Source: Letharia columbiana (taxonomy: Eukaryota > Ascomycota > Lecanoromycetes > Lecanorales > Parmeliaceae). Taken from it: a stretch of DNA of 42,721 bases. The stretch is taken from positions 1 through 42,721 of the forward strand of contig NW_023501173.1 in NCBI RefSeq assembly GCF_014066305.1, read 5' to 3'. This document shows positions 34,026-42,721 of this stretch, piece after piece. The notes below the pieces were generated by a model that was not told where the DNA came from, did not search any database, and saw only the letters and a list, made by a program, of their open reading frames with translations. A program made the translations under genes and the position numbers. Every line of letters starts with the position of its first letter. The first letter of the stretch is position 1.

Positions 34026-35305
34026 AGATTATATTATAAATTAAGAAAGTTAATAATTTAATTATAAAGTTTTTTATTTTATTATTTATAATAGTTTAAT
34101 AATTTATCTAAATTAAATTATAAGCTTTTAATCTATCTTTATATTTATATATAATTTAATATTATATAATTTTAAAAGTTTATATAAAAGTAATATATTC
34201 TTAATTTATAATATTACGCGTTTATTATAAATTATTAATAATTAAGAATCTATATTCTATTATTAATAATTTATATATAAAAATAATAAAAAGTTTTATT
34301 TAAAAAATTATTAGATAGAAAAGCTTTTATTATCTTCTATATCGTCTTAATAATAAAACTTTATTAATAATATTTAATATTATTTTTAAATTTTATCTAT
34401 TATATTTAATAAAATTTCTTAAATAAATTTTAAAAATAAAGCTTTCGAAATTAATAGCTTAATTAATTTTTAAAAATATTTAATTTCGTAAAGAATAATA
34501 GCTAGTAGATTATAATTAGAAAGATAATTAGAAATATATATAAAATTAAATTTACTATCTAGATAAAATTTATATAATTCTTTTACTTTAAATATATAAT
34601 TAATAACGCTTTTTTCTCTTATTTATTCTCTTTTTACTTATAATAGATTTTCTAAAAATCTTATTATTTAACTTTCTAGCTACTTTTACTATTAATAATA
34701 TTTAAAATACTCTTTTATCTATTATAATTATCGCGAAAAGTATATTAAATCTTCTCTTTCTAAATTTTTTATTATATTTTTTTTTTTTTTAATAATTTAT
34801 ATATAGATAGATATTCTTTAATTATTATAATTTTTATATTTTTATTTTAAATATTATTAAAATTTCTATTTTTATAAATAATATCTTAATTTTAAAAGAT
34901 AATTTAATTTTAAAATAGAATTATATTATTATCGCTAAATATATCGTTATTAAATATATATATTAACTCTTTATTTTTATTAATATATTTATAAATTTAT
35001 TTAATTTAGAAAGTTAGATAATTATAATAATAATTAAAAAAGAGAAGATTATATTTAAATTCTTTTTTATTATAATAATTAAAATTATAAAAATTATTTC
35101 TTCTTCTTCTAATTATATTAATTATTTATATATTAAAATTAATAAATTTATATAAATTTATTATAAAACTTATCGCTAAATTATAATATTATTATTTTTA
35201 TTATATATTAGAAATTTTTAATCTTAAGCTTCTTTTATAATAAAGTCTATCTCTTCTTTTTCTAATATAATTAAATTTATTAATAAATTACTCTTCGAAT
35301 CTACT

Positions 35306-35516
35306 ATTTAATTACTTTTAAAACTTTATAATTAATTACTTTTAAAATTTTTTAATTAATTATCTCTAGAACTTTTATTATTTTTACTTTTTTAATTTAA
35401 AACTTTATAATTAATTACTTTTAGAACTTTCTAATTAATTATCTCTAGAACTTTCTAATTAATTATTTTAAAAACTTTCTAATTAATTACTTTTAGAATC
35501 TTCTAATTAATTTAAT
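35306..35516. repeat. Minisatellite, unit about 24 bases
   Basis: Eight to nine imperfect units of AACTTTCTAATTAATTACTT plus a TTAG-like end, some with ATCTCTAG instead of ACTTTTAG. The array sits in the AT block with no reading frame. Confidence 0.8.
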
Positions 35517-37851
35517 ATTTTTTTAATATTAAAAAATTAAATAGCTAGTTAAGAGTTTATTAATAAAAATTTATAAATAAAAATATTTATATTTATTATT
35601 ATATTTTTTTAAATATAAATATAAAATAAATAGTATTCTAAAAGTAAGCGATTTAATTAATATTCTAATTATCTTTTTAATTATTTTTTAAAAGAGAAAA
35701 TATATATAATAAATTAAAAGTGTAAAATAAAATCTAAAAAAAAAATTATTTTATAAGATTCTTAGATCTAAATTCTTAAAAGCTTAAAATAAATATTTAT
35801 TATTATATAAAAGTTAAGAAAAGTTTATTATTAATAATAATTCTTAACTATTCTAATTAGATTATTAAATTTAAAAAAATTTAATTAAAATTTAACTTTA
35901 TAATATTAAAAATTAATATTAAATATTTTTATAAATAAGATTTTAAAAAAACGCGAAAACGCGTTAATAAATTAGCCTATTTTTTAATTAGCGTATTCTT
36001 ATATTTTCTTATATTCTAATTTTTTCTAATACTCTTTCTAATTATATTATCTTTTATAATAATATAATTCTATTTAAATTTTTTTATTATTTCTATTATA
36101 ATATTAATATACTCTTTATAATATATTCTTTAATATCTTATAATAAGCTTTTTATATAAAAATTATTATTATAATTATTTTAAATAAAAATTTAATTAAA
36201 TAAATAAATTTATATATTTTTTATTATTTTTTAATATTATAAAAGCTAATATTATTAATAAAGATAATAACTTTAATTCGCTTTATTATATTATCTTTAA
36301 AGAAATAAAAATATTTTAAAAATTTAAATAATAATAAGATATAAAAAATAATAGATAAATATTTTAAAAATAAGAATATAATAAAATCGCGTTAATATTT
36401 AATAAGTTTAAATATATATAAATTATTAAAAGTAATTTTAAGAAAATAAAATAATATAAATATAATAGCGAAATTTATAGTTAAAAAAAGACTTCTAACT
36501 TTTTTAAAATATTAAAAAGTTATTTTTAAAAAAAAGAAGAAAATAAAAAAGAGAATTATCGAATATATTATATATAATTAATATACTTATTATAAATTTT
36601 AATTATTATTATAATTATTTTAATATCTTTTTAATATTATAGCTAATATTTATATATAATATTTTATATATTATATTAAAAATAATAAATTTTATAAATA
36701 ATTAAATTTATTAAATATAATTTTAATTTTAGATTTTATTAAGAATATTAATATAAAGTATAATAAGTAATTTAATATAAAGAAAGAAGATAAAAATTCA
36801 ATTATTAATATATAATTAAATATTATTAATTAAAAAATTAAGCGATTTAAAAACTCTTAATTTTTTTTAAAGAATATAAATTTTTAAATAATATTAATAG
36901 ATAAGATATAAATATAAAAGAATTAAATATTTATCGATATCTTTTTATTATAATAATAAGTATAATAAATTATAATTAAATCTATTAGAAAGAAGATTAA
37001 ATATCTAGAAATTTTCGAAGATATAATAAACTTTTAAAAGAATATTTATTTTTATTATATAGAAGTCTTATATAATTTATAAAAATTTTCTTAAAAAAGA
37101 ATTATTAAAATAATATTTATTAATATAAATTTTTCTTTATATTAATTTTAATTTTAATATTCTAATTTATATTTAAATAAACTTATTATTTATATATTAA
37201 TTTTATTTATATTAAACTTATTTATAAGAAATCTTAAATTATAAAATCTAAAAAAATTTATTATCTTTTCTCTTTATATATATTTTTTATTAAAATAAAA
37301 TATATAATTCTTAAAAATTATATAATATAAATATTTAAGAATAAAAAAGAATAAATATTATTATTAGAATTAATTAGATAATAATTTAAAAATTATAATA
37401 TAATAAGATATAAATTTATATTTAATAAGATAAGTAAAAAGATATAAAAGACTTTTAAGTTTATTAATATTAAATTAATATATAAAAATATTATTAATAT
37501 ATTTAAGCGATTTAAATATTTTTATAAAGATATAAATTATCTAAATTTAAAATCTTAATAAATTAGTTATATAATTCTAATTCTAGATTAAAGATAAGAA
37601 TATAAGTATTTTTCGCTATTATAATTATTTTTAAATAATAATAATTAAAAAGATAATTAGAATTTCTCTATCGCTATAAAAATATATATTATAATTTATA
37701 ATTTTTTATATAATAGATTCTTTTCTTAATTAGATTATATTTAAAGTAAAAGTCTTAAATAATAAAATATTATTTAATACGCGATTAGATATTTATATAA
37801 AAATAAGATATAAATTTTAATTTAATTAATAGATTTAATAAGAAAATAGAA

Positions 37852-38530
37852 ATAAGCTTTTAAATAGATTAGATAAAATATAATAAATAAATAATAAATA
37901 ATTTTTAATTCTAATTATTATTCTAATAAGTAGATTTATATTTTAATAGTATTATATAAAAAAAAATAAGCGTAATTTAGAGAAAGTTTAGAGTTTTACT
38001 TTTTATATAAATTATTATATATATAAATAAAGATAAAAGTTTAAATTATAAGAATATAAATAATATTAAAATTAAATAAAATATAAATATTAAGAATAAT
38101 TCTATTATACGCGCTAATAATTAAGTAGACTTTATTTTTTAAACTATTTAAAAGTATAATATAAAATTTAATAATAAGCTTTATTATAGTTTAGATATAA
38201 TAATATTAACGTACTAGCTAATAAATATTAAGCTATTATAAAAATCTTAAAATATTAAATATAATTATATTTAGAAGATAAAATTATAAATCTTTATTAA
38301 TATATAATTAATTTAATATATAATAATAAAAAATTTATTATAAAAGCTACGCTATTTAAATTAATATTTTAATCTTAATTAATATTTTTATTATTATATA
38401 AATAATATAAAGTTATCTTTTATTTAAATATATCTAATTCTTAATTTTAATTATTATTATAGATATTATTAATTTATTCTAGAATTATTAAATCTACTTT
38501 TATATACTTTTTATATTTTATCTTTTTTTT
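37852..38530. repeat. Long direct repeat, first copy (about 679 bases)
   Basis: Matches 40408-41084 in the same orientation across its whole length, from ATAAGCTTTTAAATA to a poly-T run. Fixed landmarks include TTATTATACGCGCTAATAAT, AAAGCTACGCTATTTAAATT and TTATTCTAGAATTATTAAAT. Unmutated CG sites are often present in only one copy. Confidence 0.85.
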
Positions 38531-39136
38531 AATTAAATAATAATTAAACTCTAAATTAAAATAAATATTTAGAAGAGAAAAGTTTATAAATACTTAATTA
38601 TATAATTTTATTTCTTTTATACTTTTTATAATTATTAAAATAATTAATAATATATAATTATATTTTATAATTATATCTATAATAATTAATTAATTTAATA
38701 ATTAAAGATAAATATATTTTTTTTTTTTAATTTAAACGATTTAATTAAAATAATTATAAGATTTAAATTCTTTTTTTATAATATAACTCGCTTTTTATAT
38801 ATTATATAAAGATAAATATTTATTTAAATAGAAATTATTAGAGCTAATTATAAAGTGTAATAATAAAAAATTTACTCTTAAATTAATAAATTAGAAAGAC
38901 TTTTATTATCTTATATAATATTTTAAAAATAAATCTTTAAATATAATAGCGTTTTAATAAATTTTAATTAAATATAATTTAATAAATTAGATATTAAAAG
39001 AGAAGCTTTAAAATTATAAGATTAATTAATTTTTAATAATAATAAATCTCGCGTAAAGCTTAAGCTATAGCTTATATTAATTATATATAATAAATATAAT
39101 AATAATTAAAAGAATATATTATCTAATTTTTATTAA

Positions 39137-39215
39137 TATTTTAATATTATTAAAATAAAGATAATATTTATTAAAGTAAAGATAATATTTATTAAAATAA
39201 TAATAATAGTAATTA
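39137..39215. repeat. Short tandem repeat, unit about 25 bases
   Basis: ATTAAAGTAAAGATAATATT and close variants occur back to back about three times, then decay into AATAATAATAGT-type sequence. Confidence 0.5.
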
Positions 39216-40407
39216 AAGTAATAATAATATCTAATAAACTCTTTACTTTAATACTATATTTAATACTCTAAAATAATATTAACTTTTTTAAAAAGCTATT
39301 AATAATAGATTAAGTATATATAAATTAAGCTCTTTACGCGTAATCTATCTATATATTAATTTAAAATTATTAAAAAATAAAAAATAAATATATAATTTAA
39401 TAACTATATTATACTTTTAATATTATTATAATAATATTAAATTATTTAAATAGAAATTTAATATATAAAGAAGATAATTTAATAATAAGAAGAATTAATA
39501 TAAAAAAGAAAGTTTTAAAAAAGAAGAAGAGGGGAAGGAAAGCTTAGATATCTATCGCGTATATTAAATTTTTAAATTATTTTATATTATCTAGCTTAAA
39601 TTAAATATTAATAAAATATTTTCTCTTTAATTTTAAAGATTTAAATTTAAGCGAATTATATTTATTAAGCGCTATTATTTAATATAATCTTAATTACTTT
39701 TATAATAATTATAGTTATTATTATAATTTATATAGATTAAAAGATAAAAGATCTAAAAGAGTAAGTTAATAAGTAATTATTTTTATCTAATTTAACTAAT
39801 ATTAAACTATTATAATTTATTAAAATTTTTATATATTTTATTCTTACTTTCTTATTTTTAAGTCTTATTATCTTTATAAAAATAATTATTCTTTAAGTCG
39901 AACTTTATAATAATATATTTAAAATAATATATAATATATATTCTCTTTATTTCTAATATCGATATTTATTAGAATTAATATACTTTTTAATAAAATAAGT
40001 TTTAATTAAAATTAAGAATAGCTTAATATTTATAGATATTTATATAAATCTTTTAATTCTTTTATATATATTTATTAATTTATTTTTTTATAATAATTAA
40101 AATAAAAGAGATTAAGTTTAATAATTTATTATAATAAATATTAAATATTAATAATAATAGCGATATTAAAGAGTTTTAATATAAATTAATTAAATAATAA
40201 TTAAATTTTTAATTAAAATAAAAAATAAAGAATAAATTTAATTAAAATAAAAATATTAAGAGATCGCGATAGCGAATAAATATATTTATATTTAAGAAGA
40301 AATTAATTAAGAAAATAAAGAAAATTAATATCTTAATTATTAATTATATTATAATTATTAAAAAGTATAAAATTAAATATATTAATATATTATTATTATA
40401 AAAAAAA

Positions 40408-41084
40408 TAAGCTTTTAAATAAATTAGATAAGATATAATAAATAAATAATAAATAGTTTTTAATTCTAATTATTATTCTAATAAACTTATATTTTAATAA
40501 TATTATATAAGAAAAATACGCGAGCGTAATTATAAAGAAGTTTAAAGTTTTACTTATCGCGTAAATTATTATATATATAAATAAAGATAAAAGCTTAAAT
40601 TAAGAGGAAATAAATAATATCGAAGCTAAATAAGATATAAGTATTAAAAATAATTTTATTATACGCGCTAATAATTAAGTAAATTCTATTTTTTAAGCTA
40701 TTTAAAAGTATAATATAGAATTTAATAATAAGCGCTATTATAGTTTAGATATAATAATATTAACGCGTTAACTAATAAATATTAAATTATTATAAAAATC
40801 TTAAAATATTAAATATAATTATATTTAAAAGATAAAATTATAAATCTTTATTTATATATAATTAATCTAATATATAATAATAAAAAGTTTATTATAAAAG
40901 CTACGCTATTTAAATTAATATTTTAATCTTAATTATTATTATCGCTATTATATAAATAATATAAAATTATCTCTTATTTAAATATATCTAATTTTTAATT
41001 CTAATTATTATTATAAATATTATTAATTTATTCTAGAATTATTAAATATACTTTTATATATTTTCTATATTTAATCTTTTTTTT
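40408..41084. repeat. Long direct repeat, second copy (about 677 bases)
   Basis: Partner of 37852-38530, start-to-start distance 2556 bases. This copy keeps more C and G (for example an ACGCGTTAAC where the other has ACGTACTAGC), so the two were mutated independently. The pair could be the two long terminal repeats of one decayed retroelement or two separate insertions. Confidence 0.85.
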
Positions 41085-41470
41085 ATATATCGCGAGAAGA
41101 TAGCTTAAAGAAATATAACTTATTATATTAAGCTATAATACTTTTAAGAGAATATTAAGAAATATATTAATTTTTCTAAATTAACGATTTAATAAAAAAA
41201 CTATAATTATAATATATATAATTTTATATTAAATAGCGATATCGAAAATATATAATAGGCGTATAAAATTATTATTAACAACTTTAATTATAAAGTATTA
41301 ACGAATTTCATATAACTAATATTAGAGAAAGATAAGCTTTTCTTATTATTAATAAATATAGCTCGCTTTCTTTTATATATATAAAGTAATAAAATATAAT
41401 TATATTTAATTTTATATCTTATTAATTTAGCGTAATTATTAATTAGAATAATAATTAAAATAGCTACTTC

Positions 41471-41660
41471 TAAATATAGAAATCTTAATTAAAATATTTT
41501 ATATATATATTATTTTATAATATAATATTATAGATATACTATATTATAAAATATTCTATTAAAATCTTATATTATATTAGATATAAGATAATATAAATCT
41601 TAATAACTTATATTATATTAGAGTATAATATAATAGATTAATATTTTATATTATATTATA
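41471..41660. repeat. Right copy of a long-distance inverted repeat
   Basis: Bases 41471-41538 are identical to the reverse complement of 21668-21735. Similarity continues outward to about 41660 with substitutions and ends abruptly on the inner side. Confidence 0.75.
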
Positions 41661-42721
41661 TCTTTTCGACTAGTAATTAATATTACTAGAATCTACGATA
41701 AGAAACTACTAGTAATTATTCGCTATCTAGAATATTAACGCTCGAAACTAGAATATATAACCGTCTTTATTAGAATTTTTTTCGATTATAAAGAATTAAA
41801 TATATTTTACTAAGGAGAAGAAATCTTAGCTAATATTCGATTCGATATTTTAATATATATATTAGAATTTAATATAAAGATTATTTATCGATCTTTATAT
41901 TAGAATATTCGTTATTAATAATAATTTAATATAAATAGCTAGATATAAATTAATCGATTTTAGAGATAATATATTTATATTAATAATATTAAATAATTCT
42001 TATTTCTAATTAATTGAAATTAAATAATAAATATATTAATATTTATATAATCGATATATCTAAAATCTACTATAAAGTAGTAAAGATTAATAAAATGATA
42101 AATATTATATAAAATTCTTAACGCTATCGCTAAAGATAAGAATAAGTTTCGAGAAATTACTCTTAATAAGTACTTATTCGTATAAGATAAAATACTTTAT
42201 TATAAGTAATTGATTATTAATATTCGATAATATATATATCGATATTATTCGAGAGGTATATAATTAACCGTCTTACGACTATCTCGAAATAGTATATATT
42301 TATAAACTACTTAAAAGAGAATATTATTAATAAGATATAAGGGCTATCGTAGTTATCTATATTAAGAATTACTATATCTATTAGAGAGCTAAATTCAAGA
42401 TTACACTTATATAGGTATAGCTTACTATAGTTTCTATTAATCTTATAAAAACGATAATAAGATATATTAATTAACTTCGTTATTAAGCTTATTTACATTT
42501 AATAACTATAACGCTATTTAAATAGCGATTAATCGATTTATTAAGAAATATTATTACGTAGTCTATTCTAATATCGATAAAAGTATTATCGCTAAGAAGA
42601 TAGTTAACTTACTATTTAAGAAAATATTTCGTCTATATAGTCTATCGATCTTAATAATATTAAATTATTAGCTCTTAAAGTTTATTAAACTATCTATGGA
42701 GAGCTAAATTAAATAAATAAT

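Larger units (their letters stand above)
19160..42721. other. RIP-saturated AT-rich block (decayed repeats), runs off the window
   Basis: From 19160 to the window end almost all sequence is A/T, with no long open frame on either strand. CA and TG dinucleotides are nearly missing over kilobases (for example 22000-26400), whereas CG remains as CGCG, TCGC or ACGC. This is the expected end state of repeat-induced point mutation, which turns C to T mainly in CpA. The edges (19160-21600 and about 41100-42721) keep more C and G than the centre, so different parts may have been mutated to different degrees. The original elements, presumably transposons, can no longer be named by eye. The block could be a transposon nest, a subtelomere or a regional centromere; no telomere repeat was seen. 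Confidence 0.9.

Noticed and set aside
35949..35966. Small perfect hairpin AACGCGAAAACGCGTT
   Set aside because: Isolated, and short palindromes are expected by chance in a two-letter-rich sequence with spared CG sites.
19160..42721. Mitochondrial origin of the AT-rich part
   Set aside because: There are no rRNA, tRNA or respiratory genes, CA/TG loss is the RIP pattern, and it is continuous with nuclear intron-bearing genes.
19160..42721. CRISPR array or telomere repeats in the repetitive block
   Set aside because: No short exact repeats with unique spacers were seen, and no TTAGGG/CCCTAA runs. The arrays are diverged tandem repeats.

Overview
The window reads as nuclear DNA of a filamentous ascomycete (Pezizomycotina). 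The genes carry short introns (about 49-114 bases) with GT..AG ends and CTAAC/CTGAC-like branch sites, and the protein families are typical of these fungi. The right-hand half shows the signature of repeat-induced point mutation (RIP). The genus cannot be named from the sequence.

Bases 1-19159 have ordinary composition and hold about ten genes or gene remains. In order: a glutamine-synthetase-like gene (191-1906, minus) with one single-base frameshift; a heavily broken ankyrin-family gene (about 3209-5300, plus); a seven-helix rhodopsin-domain (SAT4-like) membrane protein (5442-6829, minus) that reads well except at one junction; decayed membrane-protein-like coding (6845-7464, minus); an inverted repeat with protein-like arms (7568-8122); a second C-terminal remnant of the ankyrin family (8223-8662, plus); an intact two-exon gene for a tail-anchored protein (9395-10360, plus); an intact small glycine-rich protein (11028-11516, minus); two divergent, paralogous alpha/beta-hydrolase pseudogenes (12591-14090 minus and 14804-15587 plus); and a broken cytochrome P450 (15850-17365, minus). 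The two hydrolases and the P450 together look like the remains of a secondary-metabolism or detoxification cluster. That link is inference.

Bases 19160-42721 form one continuous, extremely AT-rich block with no open reading frame worth calling. CpA and TpG are almost absent while CpG survives in places, as expected of RIP-saturated repeats. Inside it lie a 658-base GC-richer element with long inverted ends built from an iterated motif of about 20 bases and a central 176-base palindrome (19857-20514), a 92-base satellite (27315-28165), several other tandem and direct repeats, and a 68-base perfect inverted repeat whose arms are 19.7 kb apart.

The layout is therefore a gene-poor, pseudogene-rich flank against a RIP-made heterochromatic block, such as a subtelomere, a transposon nest or a regional centromere. 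Only the two genes between 9395 and 11516 look fully intact. Seven frameshifts in four genes all fall in homopolymer runs, so part of the apparent decay could be sequencing error; the stops and internal deletions could not.
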